Shown here piece by piece: positions 1-10,951 of a stretch of 64,000 nucleotides of DNA. The position numbers and the translations under genes were made by a program. Origin of the DNA: Chlorops oryzae (lineage: Eukaryota; Arthropoda; Insecta; Diptera; Chloropidae); assembly GCA_020466095.1 (NCBI GenBank), contig CM035807.1:53622878-53686877 (forward strand), given 5' to 3'. The notes beneath the pieces are model-generated. The model was not told where the DNA came from, did no database searches, and saw nothing but the letters and a program-made list of their open reading frames with translations. Position 1 is the first letter of the stretch. Every line of letters starts with the position of its first letter.

Positions 1-479
1 TAGAATGAAACCGCTGATGCCGCATTGTTGATTTCGCAATTGCTGTCAGACGATTTTTCCCGAAGTTGCTGCGTAGGTTCAATGTTGAGCACTTTAGCAA
101 TTTCCCAATCGCTACCTGTCGCAATAGTTGACCTGTGCATGTCGATTTGCTTTTGTTCAATTGATTTTCGAGCTCACCAGATGTCGCACTCGCCTCATAA
201 GCACTTTCGCCAGGTGTTGTCTGAATTCCCTTGCGTTCGAAAATTCGCTTGTAAAATATTACTGCTCGCCGCTCTGGTTGTGTGCCAACGTTGATCATAA
301 TTCGTATTTGAGCTTGGATTGGTTGTTGTTGTTGCTGTTGTTGTTCTTTCGTTTGTGCTGAAGTCGTTTTGTTATATTTCGGTATGTTCATACAAAGGTG
401 ACCATCGTTCATAACCATTGAATCATCGTGAGTCGAATGTTGACTCACAACAATATACATTCTGATCTTTATAGACGAT
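1..479. other. No gene recognised
   Basis: The minus strand reads as glutamine/asparagine-rich text over parts of this stretch, which could be a worn gag end, but I cannot align it to a family. No terminal repeats, tRNA-like boxes or clear coding frame were found. Confidence 0.3.
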
Positions 480-1230
480 TTTTCGAAATTCGTCGTCTGC
501 ACAGCAATCGCTGATGGAGAAGCCGCAACAGTGGCAAGAGCGTTCTTCAACGAAATAATATCAAAATTTCAAATACCTTAAGCCTTGATGACCGACAATG
601 GCGCAAATCTCACATCAAAATTGTTTAACGAAATATGTAAAATTCTCGGAACAAGGAAGTATCAAACCTCTCCTTACCACCCGCAAGCCAATGGGGCCCT
701 CGAAAGGAGCCACCGACCTCTTGCAGAATTTCTCCGCAATTTTGTCAACGAGGATAGCACAAATTGGGATGAGTGGCTGCACCATGCTATGCACGTATAA
801 AACAATACAGTCCACTCATCAACCAAGCAAACACGAGCAAAGATAATTTTCGGTTTCGAGGCGGACATTCCATTAAATTTAAACAGACGACCTGAGCCAC
901 TGTATAATACCGATGATTTCTCGAAAATATTGAAATATCAAATACAGCGTATTCATCAATTAGTACGAGAGAGCCAAAAAATAGCCAAATAAAAATCCAA
1001 GCGATACTACGATAAAGGCTCGAAAGTCAGAGAATTTCAGACGGGAGACAAAGTGTGGCTAAAGAACCAAAACCGAAAAAATAAATTCTCACCCATTTGG
1101 GAGGGCCCTTATTCGAATGTATCAATTTCAACGCCGGTGAATGTAAAATTGAAAATCAAAGGAAAAGAAAAAACACCTCACAAAAACTTAATAAAACTGC
1201 ACCATCAACAAATAAGGAATCGAAAAGAAT
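480..1230 (+). pseudogene. Ty3/gypsy-type integrase remnant
   Basis: Conceptual translation gives part of a retroviral-type integrase core: a TDNGANL block near 590 followed by YHPQANGALERSH, typical of the second catalytic Asp and its following helix in Ty3/gypsy integrases. The C-terminal part continues to a GDKVWLKNQ block and WEGPY near 1100. The frame changes near 800, an in-frame stop precedes TDNG, and another stop lies near 990, so it is not functional. No LTR or upstream RT was recognised, so this is a truncated copy. A transposon relic is very likely; the exact clade was not resolved. Confidence 0.85.
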
Positions 1231-1249
1231 AAGAAGAGATAGTTGTTTT

Positions 1250-1944
1250 TGGGTTCCCATGCAATCAGATTATCTTATCAATAATATCTTTCATTGTGGC
1301 TGCCGATGAACACGCCAAAATAATGTCATCAACGTAGACCGAAATAATGTTGATTTCGTTGTTCTTCATCATCGTGAATACACAATTGTCCACCTTGCAT
1401 CTCTTGAAGCCAATATCAACCAAGATACCGTTAACCTTAATGTTTCAATTTCGTCCAGCCTGTTTGAGCCCGTCAAAAAACAAGTTAAGTTTACAAATCT
1501 TTTCTAGCTACGGCTGTCGCATGTAGACCTTTTTGTCTAGATCACTATTTAAGTACGCTGATGCAAAGCCGATGTGGTTAACCAGGAGCTTAAAGTGTAC
1601 GGTCAACGTCAAAGTCAGTCGTTTTAATGAATTTCTAGCAACTGAAGCATATTTGTCTCCATAATCAATGCCCGCAACTTACGCACAGCCTTAAGCCACG
1701 ATCGGTGCTTCTTATCTGTCGATAATCGCAATCCAGATTTCTGTTTGTTGCACATCGAATAGCCTTTGGTATTAGGCATTTTTTTCGACAACAGTTCAAG
1801 TCCACTTATAATTTCGCATTTTGAAAGTTTCAACAAATCTGTGTTGTTCAAATGACAGAATCTACAGTGCCACTTTCTTATTTCGGTCATTTTTATTAAC
1901 ATAAAGCATTCAACGGTGTTGTTGTGGTTTCTCTTTCTAGACAT
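1250..1944 (-). pseudogene. Copia-type pol remnant (GAG-pre-integrase and RT)
   Basis: On the minus strand, 1624-1944 encodes a GAG-pre-integrase-like segment (WHCRFCHLN followed by a CxxC pair). Below it, in broken frames over about 1250-1620, is copia reverse transcriptase: an ASAYLNSDLDKKVYM block, then GLKQAG, then YVDD near 1330 with the preceding II-V context. The integrase core expected between the two is absent, so an internal deletion joined pre-integrase to RT. Stops and frameshifts make it dead. The gag and protease parts lie at 3180-3609 beyond an inserted DINE-like element. Confidence 0.85.
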
Positions 1945-2044
1945 ATATAAAAAACGCTATTATTTTCATTTGTCACGAAAATTAATTCATTAGTTTTTGC
2001 TTTTAATATGACTTTGGTCTTCACGCAATAAATTTTGTTTCCGT

Positions 2045-3070
2045 TTTTATACCCAGCGTAAGCGAGGTATATTAGTTTTGTGCGCATCTTGTTACAGGGA
2101 AAATTAAGCTCCGGGGATATAGACCAATATATATACAAATGATCAGGGTCAAAAAACTGAATCGATTTAGACATGTCCGTCTCTCCATCCGTCCGTGGTC
2201 GGATCTCCCCAGAAACGGCTAAACCAATGAAGTCGCAATTTAGCACACATGTATATCGGGGTCCGAGTATGATCCTAAGTAAAAATGGGACACATCCGCC
2301 CACTGCCACACCCAGAAATGAATTAATTGTGTTTTCAGTAAAATGATTGTAACTTGCGAATCTCTCAACACATTCCATTGATATTTGGTGTACTACTAAA
2401 CTACAAAAAGGGACATATCCTGGAAAAGAATGGACGCCGTCCTCTTCGAACCACGCCCACAAATAATCCCACAAATAAGGGCTTATCGTAACTTGTGAAA
2501 TAAATGACGTAAAAGTTTAAAATTCACAACTTAGGTTGACCAAGGCGAATAAAAGGTGTAGGAAAAATTGTTTTGTGGCCCGCCAACTACCACGCCCACA
2601 AATGAAGATTTTTGTAACTTCCGAGGTAAAAAGCGTAGAAGCTTCACATTCACAACAAACGTTGACCAAAACAAATGAAAGGTGTAGGAACAAAAATGTA
2701 TTCAGCCCGCCCACTGCCACGCCCACATATGGAGAATTCTCGTAACTTACGAAGTAAAAGGCGTAGAAGATTCAAATTCGCAACATAGGTTGACCAAGGC
2801 AAACGAAAGGTGTAGGAAAAAATTTATGTGGGTTGCCCACTGCCACGCCCACAAATGAAGATTTTACGTAACTTCCGAAGTAGAAGGCGGAGAAGCTTCA
2901 AATTCGTAACATAGGTTCACCAAGGCGATTGAAAGGTGTAGGGAAATAATTTATGTGGCCCGCCCACTGCCACGCCCACAAATAGAGAAGCAAAACATAG
3001 TGCGCTCATAATGTCGGGACGCTGGGTATTTTAAAGTCGGGCTTGACCGACTTTAGCTTTCTTACTTGTT
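2045..3070 (+). mobile_element. DINE-1/INE-1-like element, family A, copy 1
   Basis: Starts with TATACCCAGCG and ends with a hairpin (AAAGTCGG...CCGACTTT) followed by TAGCTTTCTTACTTGTTT. The inverted match ATACCCAGCG / CGCTGGGTAT lies just inside the two ends, as in Helentron-type elements. It holds the TCCGTC-type microsatellite near 2185 and about four units of roughly 125 bp centred on CCACGCCCACAAAT (near 2593, 2719, 2845, 2974). It has no transposase, so it is non-autonomous. It sits inside the copia remnant and so is younger than it. Confidence 0.8.
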
Positions 3071-3179
3071 TAACACTTCAATAGTTGACAGTATATTCGT
3101 GTGCAATTGCGGCAAACATAAAACATGTTTCAAGCGTAATTTGATGCTACACGAGTTTCACATGTTAGATTTCACTAAA

Positions 3180-3609
3180 ACCCGACGCGGTCACTTCTTC
3201 ACCTGTTGCCCAATACACCTCTTAAGAGCATTATCTTAGTTCATCATAGAATGAATTGTAGGGACACATACGACACGAAGCACCCCTATCCAAAATCCAC
3301 ACCTGCTTATTGGCCCTTTGCTTTAGACTAACCAAGCTTAAAGCTACCGCTGATTTTGACTTATCCGTTCGAGTTCTACATTAAGTTCAAATGTAACCTT
3401 TTTTTCCGCATGCATAACACTTTATGTCGCTCTACTGAGTTCCGCTTTTTGAAATTTTCCCACGCTGTGGTTAACTTCCTTTGTCTTGACTCTTTTTTTA
3501 TCGCCAACACCCTTTCATCAGTGACTTCGCATTTTTTAAAAGTATCAAATAAAATTATAATATCATTACTAATATTACTATACAAATTAAGATGCCACAC
3601 TGAGTCCAC
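3180..3609 (-). pseudogene. Copia-type gag zinc knuckle and protease remnant
   Basis: Minus-strand reading gives a CYACGKKGYI zinc-knuckle start near 3400, with the last Cys after two stops, then a WILDRGASC block near 3270. The latter matches the copia aspartic protease WILDSGAS with the catalytic Ser changed to Arg. Upstream of the knuckle, 3376-3609 is an open gag-like stretch rich in Lys and Arg. Together with 1250-1944 it forms one element in the order gag, protease, [DINE insertion], pre-integrase, RT. It is degenerate throughout. Confidence 0.75.
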
Positions 3610-4027
3610 TGCTTAAAGTACTCGACGAATGAACAGCACAAATACCGGCAGACCAACGAAATCACCGAAAGGAAAATGCCTACAGAAAAAGAAGGAAAAG
3701 GGTCATAAAATTTTTAAATGTGTAGAGATAGTATTTTGTGACCTTTGGAAGAAAGGTGCAGCTTTGGAAGTCAAAAAGGCTTTTAGAACATTGCATGTAG
3801 CTAGGAATACTAGTTCTTATGTTATGGCTGTTTATTTTTAGTTTTTAGGTTTGAAGCCATTGCACCAGCCGTAAACTCGAATCTTCATCAATACAACCAA
3901 TACTTTAAGCCGCCGGGAATAAGGAAATTTCACTATTGCCCAAAATAGCCACTTTAATATACATTAATAAAAAGTTGTAACCTGATATAAATATTTTGCA
4001 GCTTGCAACGTTAATTTTTCAAAAAAT
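3610..4027. other. No gene recognised
   Basis: A short open frame at 3629-3841 (plus strand, Lys-rich) has no recognisable motif. It abuts the copia remnant and may be eroded gag or chance. Confidence 0.3.
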
Positions 4028-4395
4028 CTGGCCAGCCGAAAGAAAATATCTTCACTGAAGATTTGTGTTTAAGTTTTATGGAAAAGAAAACTCCTTTTTT
4101 CACTTCAAAAAGAATTTTAGAAGAAAAAAAACATTTTTATTTTTAGTTCTTCTATTCCAAGGATATTTTTTTGGGGGTTTTTTCGTCATGACATCACCCG
4201 AACTGTGTACGTCTTACTTTTTTATGTGTTTCAAAACAGCAGAGCAAAATATTAAAATGATTCAATGCCACTTGTATGAAGCATTTGCAAATTCAAGGGC
4301 CGTTTGAAATTTGATTGAAAAACTGAAAACCTGCGCTTGGTTAATTTGGCGAAAAAATTTCTTTGTTTTAAATAATAATCTTCACTTCTGGCTAT
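4028..4395. repeat. Inverted-ended repeat, related to 45838-46205
   Basis: Both copies carry AAATATCTTCACTGAAGAT near the left end and ATCTTCACTTCTGGC or a close variant near the right end, with AT-rich filler between. The ends are roughly inverted (CTGGCCAG / CTTCTGGC). It is probably a small non-autonomous DNA element. No target duplication was identified. Confidence 0.45.
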
Positions 4396-5569
4396 AGTGC
4401 CGTGTTATTTCAATTCCACGAACTCCACGGATCCTGCGTTAATAATCCTGCATAAATTATATCTTTTAAATAGGGCGGGATCCCACGATTGTGGGATTGG
4501 ATTCCCTGGTCACAACGTCTGTGACGAGCAGGCCGAAACATGCAAGTTCAGCTTTAAGTTGCAAAGAACAACAGTACATAGCGAAGTCACATCTAAAACA
4601 CAACCAGAGCGGTGAATTGAGGCCACCAGCGCAAGGCTTTTAATGAAAGGGAATCGCTCTTGCACGCGAAAGGTCGCTTATCATTAAACAGCATCGAGCG
4701 CGCAACAAGAATCCACTACGAAAAGTTTAAAGCAAATTAGAAGTAGAACTCACAAATGGAAAAGCAGTTAGAAAGATGACGAGACGAAGCTTTGCCAAGA
4801 GCGTTCTGAAATCAATATTTAACCAATTTTAAAATATTTCCAGTGAAAGTAAAAGAAATAACAGCAACAACATAAAGACTGAGTGAAAGCAATGCGGAAT
4901 ATCGTCGAAAAGCGGTAGTGTTTCGGATTGCGAAACATTAGCGAAGAAGTGTATGGGTTGTATTTTTTTTCTATTAAAGCGGTGAATCAACAATTACAAA
5001 AGTAGTTGTTATTTGCTTTCCGCTTTTTTTCTACCGTAGGCGAAAAAAAATTTTCGGTTTGAAAAAATTAGGTCCCATCGACAGCACATTTTCCGGACTT
5101 AATTGAAAGTGTCGAATTAAATATTTTTTATACTTCATGATACAAAAAAGTCAAAAGTTTTACACTGTTTCAAAGGATAATCAATGAATAAGATACAGGT
5201 TGATATATTGCTCAATCGGATGTAGGAAAATCGGGAAACTCTTAGAAGATTCCTCAAAGGAAATCCTGGTCCCGCAACTTAATTTTAGAAAAAACTGATG
5301 GTTGAATTAAACTTTTCGGGTACACCACAAAACAACGAATCGGAATGGATAAAGGTTAAACTTCAATTTTTATGCATAGGTACGAAATTAAATCAAGTAT
5401 TTTATTCGGGAGAATTCAAGAGAGCAGAATTATTGCTTTTGACAGCTATGTCAGGTAGCAGATTTAATTTAGTTTTATATACTTGCATGTCTTGAATGAA
5501 ACTTTTACAAATCGGATTTCAAAGTTTATGCAATCCACAGTTATACATAGAAAATTAAGTGCTTCAATC
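4396..5569. other. No gene recognised
   Basis: Contains a small palindrome near 4480-4500 (ATCCCACGATTGTGGGAT) and an A-rich, stop-rich stretch at 4820-4960 resembling untranslated sequence. I could not support any gene. Confidence 0.3.
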
Positions 5570-6060
5570 AATAGTGGGATACAATTCAAAAAGTTATTGT
5601 CAAGAATGCAATTATTTGCCCATGACGGTCCATAGCCAGATTTTTTTTTGTATATCCGATATAGGTATTATCTTCCGATGGGACGAAATCGATGTCAACT
5701 TCTTTTTTTGAATACTTGTCACGGAGGTAATGGTAGCGAGAATCGATATAATTGCTTCTTTTGGGAGCGGTCGGATTTTTCACGAAGAATTGTGGACTTT
5801 GACTATCTCAAATGATTGTTGTAGGATTTTTAATATATAAACATATGCCACTTCGCATATCAGATTCTTATGAAAAGTAACAATCTTTGCGCCAGAACAC
5901 AAAGATATATATTCAACTTCCATGCAAACAGACTGAACGACTTTTGATCCGTACTACCAGAAGCCCAGTACGCATTTGTGCTTAGCCTCTGTGCATATAA
6001 GTCAAGAAAAATATTGAAACCGTCAACGCCAAAACGATAAAGCAAGAAGGAGGTTGAATC
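5570..6060 (-). pseudogene. Copia-type RNase H end
   Basis: Minus-strand frames show WASGSTDQKSFSLFAWKL (about 5920-5970), then KRSNYIDSRYHYLRDK and FVPSEDN (about 5640-5760). These are the usual blocks of copia RNase H: the Ty1/copia DSDWAS-type motif, the HIDIRYH-type motif and the VPTED-type tail. Two frames are needed, with stops between. It lies on the same strand as the 1.25-3.6 kb copia remnant but in the wrong position to be its downstream end, so it is a second fragment or a rearranged piece. Confidence 0.8.
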
Positions 6061-6615
6061 GCAATCTTAATCCATAAATTTAAGGCTCAGTGATTCATCT
6101 ATTCAATAATTTCTTCTACATTAATATGTGGATTTTAACGTTTAATGTTAACATTGCGATGTCATAAAAATAACATTTAGTTTTCAGTCCGCTTATTAAT
6201 ATTTCCGATATAATATTTTCCCCTTTGTCATCAATGAATTCCCAGAAATCAAAACTCATGCAAGACCGAGTCCCATTCTGGGATGTTTCGTCGATGAATT
6301 AAACAAATCATTAGAAGAAGCGCGTCTTGTTCAATGCTACACACCCAAACACAGCCAACTGCTGTTTGCACGATATTTTAATGCTATATGTGAGCGACGC
6401 AGCAGCAGAACGTGACTGTAACAGCATTCATACAAATGCATTTAGACCCTAAAGATTTACCCCTGTTCAACCAGCCTATATAAGGTTTCATAGAAATAAA
6501 AAAACTGGACAAAAAACATAACACAGGACGTAAGGAACATTCACGACTGAACTGACAGTTTAAACCTTTCACATTCTAACTACTTCACATTTTAACAAGC
6601 CACGCCCCAGTAGCC
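6061..6615. other. No gene recognised
   Basis: A TATA-like CCTATATAAGG sits at 6475-6485, upstream of the open frame at 6616. It could be a promoter or chance; nothing else supports a gene. Confidence 0.25.
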
Positions 6616-6918
6616 GTGATGCGCACTGTTATTTATTTTTTATTGCATATAGACTTGGTATGTTATGTCATTCCTATGCGTGGTTTTCAACAAATGGACG
6701 CAGGGAATATCAACTGTTCAAAAATACGCACACAAACATTGACCATACCAAGCTTAAAGAAAAAAGATGTAAAAATTTTAAATTTCGCAAGTGACAATCT
6801 TATACAATTGAGTCAAAAATGGAACGTAAGCATTGACGTTTTTCATTTTGGCAACATGGAACGAATAACTAACACAAAAAAATTGCGAATTAATATCTGG
6901 TACATATGTCGACAGTGA
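6616..6918 (+). CDS. Unrecognised 100-residue open frame with hydrophobic start
   Basis: The frame opens with a short hydrophobic run (about residues 4-20) that could be a signal peptide, then a polar body without cysteine pattern or known motif. A TATA-like box lies about 135 bp upstream. I do not recognise it. It could be an eroded retroelement envelope-like or accessory piece, a short secreted protein, or a chance frame. A chance frame is as likely as a gene. Confidence 0.15.
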   Translation: MMRTVIYFLLHIDLVCYVIPMRGFQQMDAGNINCSKIRTQTLTIPSLKKKDVKILNFASDNLIQLSQKWNVSIDVFHFGNMERITNTKKLRINIWYICRQ

Positions 6919-7790
6919 GTTTCACAAATATCTAGTATTGGTAGATATTGACACCTCTTTTATTTGATAATTTCTAAAACAACATTGAATTTTTTAATTT
7001 TACGTAACGTACCTACAAAACTGACGAAAGTGCCACGGAAGTTGGCAATGTGAAAAACTTAAAGCCGTCCAGATCGAAAATACAGTTTCGTTGCCAATCA
7101 TCTCTCCATATTCACCATACCTCGGCTCTACATATCCTTTAGGCTTTTCATACTCGCTCATGAAAGGGTCATGAACAAAGAACTTAAGAAGGGGAAATAA
7201 TTTTCAAACATCTGTATTGATCATAATCCGTTTCATTTCCTTAATGTTTTTTCTAACATAAGAAGTTGAAAGAAAAGAATCGCCTAAAAATAGTTATGAA
7301 TGCGCTTTTAAGAAAAAAGGAGTTAATTTCTCCTAGCCAACTTGCAATCTATTTCTTCTTTACAATTTTCCAGAATTTTACGGACTAAGAAAATTTGTGG
7401 CAAAACACAACTTTTTTATTGGGTCAACTAAAAATTGGAGTGTCGGCGCGCTTTCATATAGTTCTGTGTGCCACAAACAACCAAATTAATATTGGCCAAC
7501 TGAAAATTGAGTAGTCGTCGCCTAGCCTTAGTTGTTTCAAACGAAATTCAATAAACTGGTTGTACAAAAGATTCATGATCCTTCGAAATTGTCTTATAAT
7601 ACACGAGTACAACAAATATAAAAGACCGCTATATGTCGCAGTGTTACTCTGTCAGCATAGCCATCGTTGGTTTCAGATACCTATTTAGATTAAGACATTT
7701 GAGCCCACGATATCAAAATTCACAAGTTTCCAGCAAATTTCCAATTAAATTCGATAAAAATGTTTTACAGTTAAGTGCGTTTAATGCTTA
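6919..7790. other. No gene recognised
   Basis: AT-rich. An imperfect direct repeat (GTCAACTAAAAATTGGAGT near 7423 and CCAACTGAAAATTGAGTAG near 7497) is the only structure seen. Confidence 0.3.
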
Positions 7791-8338
7791 GTTTAGACGG
7801 CAATGTGAATTACGTGATTCGCCCTTTGAATTACGTTCGCGAACTATCCTGTTCAGACGAGAGATTCGTAATTCGTTTTTTATGTTTTGTGTAAAAAAGC
7901 AACATCCCTGCCGGAAAATTCAAGAATACCGCACTCTTCCGAAGTAGTGAAACTGTCTGAAATCAAGTAAACAAATCTTTTAAAAATTCAAATTTCATTA
8001 AAAGAGGGGTCTGTCGAAGCCAGCTCTTCTTTCCTTGATATTTTTATTGCAAGGTAATTGTTAAGAACACGAATTGGTGTCTTTTGTCATGCATGCGATA
8101 AATTCCAGCTGGGAGTTTGGTTTTTTTTTTCGTCTTCTGACTCTGTTTTCGATAAATTACGATAAAAATTAGGGAAGACACCGATTTTGACATAGTTTGG
8201 ATCGTAATTCAAAGTTCAATTACGTTCAAATGAGATAATTCAGCATGTAAAATTTTATATTGCGAATTACGTGATTCACAACTCGGCTGTGAATTACGAA
8301 TGAGGGACGAATTACGTAATTCATGGTGCCGTCTGAAC
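7791..8338. mobile_element. MITE with GAATTACGT-rich ends
   Basis: Inverted ends: GTTTAGACGGCA at the left and TGCCGTCTGAAC at the right, each followed internally by a GAATTACGT-R-ATTCG stretch. The motif GAATTACG recurs several times near both ends. No coding capacity. Flanking bases (TTA left, ATA right) do not give a clean duplication. Confidence 0.65.
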
Positions 8339-8342
8339 ATAA

Positions 8343-8388
8343 CATAAGTCGGTCAAGCCCGATATTTATATACCCAGCTAGCCCCATT
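8343..8388 (-). mobile_element. DINE-like family A fragment
   Basis: AAGTCGGTCAAGCCCGA followed by TATACCCAGC matches both end regions of the family A elements with the interior lost. Confidence 0.6.
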
Positions 8389-8399
8389 CTGCGGCCCGT

Positions 8400-8830
8400 C
8401 ATGGAGTTTCTTTAAGCTCGAAGTAAATGAATGGCTTGAAAAATCAGCTCAGACTGCATGGAACGACACTACTGGCCACAGACAAGCTAGAGAGTTCATG
8501 CCATTCTTCAAGGTCAGAACGAAATAGCTCTAACTGCTCAACAGGACGGCAGTTCGACTTATCACAGGCTTTCTTACTGGACACTGTAGAGTAAACAAAC
8601 ATCTGTCGAATCTGGGCCTAGCCAGAGATGATAGCTGTAGAATCTGTAACGAAGAAGAGGAGAGAGCGGAGCAAATTATCTGCCGCTGTGATAGTCTGGC
8701 GAGACTCAGACTCCGTTACTTATACCTCGACTACCCCTCGACAATAGAGGTAAGTAGGGTATCTCCACGCGACATCGCGGCATTTTTAAATGCTACTCGT
8801 CTATGGAATTAGAGAAGGGTAGTCACAATA
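8400..8830 (+). pseudogene. Non-LTR retrotransposon 3' end (Cys-His knuckle after RNase H)
   Basis: Plus-strand translation gives LTGHCRVNKHLSNLGLA, then CRICNEEEERAEQIICRC and an Arg/Leu-rich tail. This is the C-terminal pattern of R1/jockey-type LINE polyproteins (TGH block, then CxxC...C). One stop interrupts it before the TGH block. The 5' part of the element is missing, as expected of a truncated LINE copy. The clade is uncertain. Confidence 0.75.
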
Positions 8831-9527
8831 ATCCTTGTAGGATGCAGTGACATGGAGACTTGGTTCCCAAATCCAACGCCAATCTAGTCTACCCAGTTAG
8901 CCGGCGAGGCACTGTGAAACGTCTCCATACATATCGTGGCCAAAAATATAAGGAGCGGTTGTAGAGCAATAAAATTGGGCAAAGATGTGTATTTGTGCGA
9001 AATAAAGAAATTTTGAAAAAGTCTTGGAAATCCGTTGACTGCTACGCCCACCTCCCATATAACTCAACATGCCAAAATCTTACGTTTTTGACCTAGGGAC
9101 TATAGATTCCGCACACACCTTATCTGGAACTTCCTTAGTCATAAAAACCTAAAATAAAAAGACCACGCCTACTTTTTTTCCAAGATCTATTCAAAGTTCG
9201 TAAAAAATCAAATTTTTTACCCATGTATCAATAATTCAAGGTCAATAAAATTTAGTAAATTTTAATATATTTCTTAAGCCCAAATACGTATTATTCATAA
9301 AACATAAGCAACTGAAGGGTAGAGTCCGACAAAAAAAAAATGTCTCTCCAAAAGCAGCAAAAATCGAACGAAATAATCGCACTAGTTGTATCTCTTTGCA
9401 TATCGTTTTGGTTACTGGTGTGCATCCGAGTTTGCCCAAAATAAAATATTTTCAAATAAATTCAAAAATTTTACCAAAATGTAAAATGTACATTAAATTA
9501 TTGCAATATAATTCAAATGATCAAATA
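8831..9527. other. No gene recognised
   Basis: A degenerate GCTACGCCCACCTCCCA stretch near 9045 resembles DINE-like interiors. Otherwise AT-rich and featureless. Confidence 0.3.
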
Positions 9528-10744
9528 ACAGGTTGGCTGATAAGTCCCCGGTCTAACAAAGAAAAATACATTTTTTTGTCAAAATTCGTTTTTATTATTC
9601 AACATAGTTCCCTTCAAGAGCGATACAACGATTATAACGACCTTCCAATTTTTTGATACCATTTTGGTAGTACTCCTTCGGTTTTGCCTCAAAATAGGCC
9701 TCAATTTCGGCGATCACCTCTTCATTGCAGCCAAATCTGTTCCCTGCGAGCATCCTTTTGCGGTCTGAGAACATGAAAAAGTCGCTGGGGGCCAGATCTG
9801 GAGAATACGGTGGGTGGGGAAGCAATTCGAAGCCTAATTCATGAATTTTTGCCATCGTTCTCAATGACTTGTGGCACGGTGCGTTGTCTTGGTGGAACAA
9901 CACTTTTTTCTTCTTCATATGGGGCCGTTTTGCCGCGATTTCGACCTTCAAACGCTCCAATAACGACATATAATAGTCACTGTTGATGGTTTTTCCCTTC
10001 TCAAGATAATCGATAAAAATTATTCCATGCCCATCCCAAAAAACATAGGCCATTACTTTGCCAGCGGACTTTTGAGTCTTTCCACGCTTCGGAGACGGTT
10101 CACCGATCGCTGTCCACTCAGCCGACTGTCGATTGGACTCAGGAATGTAGTGATAGAGCCACGTTTCATCCATTGTCACATATCGACGCAAAAACTCGGG
10201 TGTATTGCGAGTTAACAGCTGCAAACACCGCTCAGAATCATCAACACGTTGTTTTTTTTGGTCAAATGTGAGCTCGCGCGGCACCCATTTTATCACCGCA
10301 TCAACTTCATTTTACGGTCATTCAAAATCATTTTGTGAATTTTTTTGATGTTTTCGTCGGTAACCACCTCTTTTGGGCGTCCACTGCGTTCACCGTCCTC
10401 CAAGCTCATTTCACCGCGCTTGAATTTTGCATACCTATCAATTATTGTTGATTTTCCTGGGGCAGAGTCCGGAAACTCATTATCAAGCCAAGTTTTTGCT
10501 TCCACTGTATTTTTTCTCTTCAGAAAACAGTATTTTATCAAAACACGAAATTCCTTTTTTTCAATTTTTTTCACAATAACAAAAGTTGCTTCACAAAAGA
10601 CGCTCTATCTCACAAACTAATTGACTTACAGACGTCAAATTTTGACACGAATCATTTGAAGGTTGCCACTATATAAAAATAATATGCATTTAATACTAGC
10701 GACGCCATCTATGTGTCAGACCGGGGACTTATCAGCCAACCTGT
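9528..10744 (-). mobile_element. Mariner element, irritans type (Himar1-like)
   Basis: Perfect-looking terminal repeats: ACAGGTTGGCTGATAAGTCC at 9528 and its inverse ending at 10744. Both are flanked by TA (9526-9527 and 10745-10746), the Tc1/mariner target duplication. The ends and the coding text closely match what I recall of Himar1 from the horn fly. The element is 1217 bp, somewhat shorter than a full Himar1, because of the internal deletion in the transposase. Confidence 0.95.
9595..10574 (-). pseudogene. Mariner transposase, broken by an internal deletion
   Basis: The first 93 residues (10293-10574) carry the N-terminal paired-type helix-turn-helix half, with WVPREL opening the second frame at 9595-10296. 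The second frame holds the DD34D catalytic triad: D43 (TMDETW), D137 (HQDNAPCH) and D172 (LAPSDFF), with 34 residues between the last two. At about 10296 the first frame runs into a stop. Compared with full-length irritans mariners, a few tens of codons of the second DNA-binding motif are missing and the join is out of frame. The catalytic half looks unworn, so this was probably a recent insertion that lost activity by deletion. Confidence 0.93.
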
Positions 10745-10746
10745 TA

Positions 10747-10951
10747 AGATAAAAATCGTTTTAGTCGCCATAATTTTCATGGGAAAAGTCCAATGACGAA
10801 TCGCTTGAAACAAAGTTAGTCAGGTGAATGTCTTCGAGGACTGTGTCTTTTTCATCTTTAGCTTCAAAAATCTCTTGGTTTGATTCTAAAAATGCGTCAA
10901 TGGCTTTATCACGCTGTTGTAATTTCCTTTCAGCTGCAATCAATGGCTCCG
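10747..10951 (-). pseudogene. C-terminal piece of an unrecognised protein, cut by a foldback
   Basis: The minus strand is open from 10951 down to 10761 and encodes a charged tail (RDKAIDAFLESNQEIF, then acidic, ending in SHENYGD). Beyond the foldback element the same frame resumes at 12958-13010 (reading LLLSS before the junction). An open frame was therefore interrupted by that insertion. The tail resembles those of MADF/BESS-type or transposase-associated proteins only in general composition; I cannot name it. Confidence 0.4.

Noticed and set aside
7791..8338. Calling the MITE a Harbinger element with TWA duplication
   Set aside because: Flanks TTA and ATA do not match exactly; superfamily left open.
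10345..10620. Plus-strand frames across the mariner
   Set aside because: Antisense shadows of the transposase on the minus strand.
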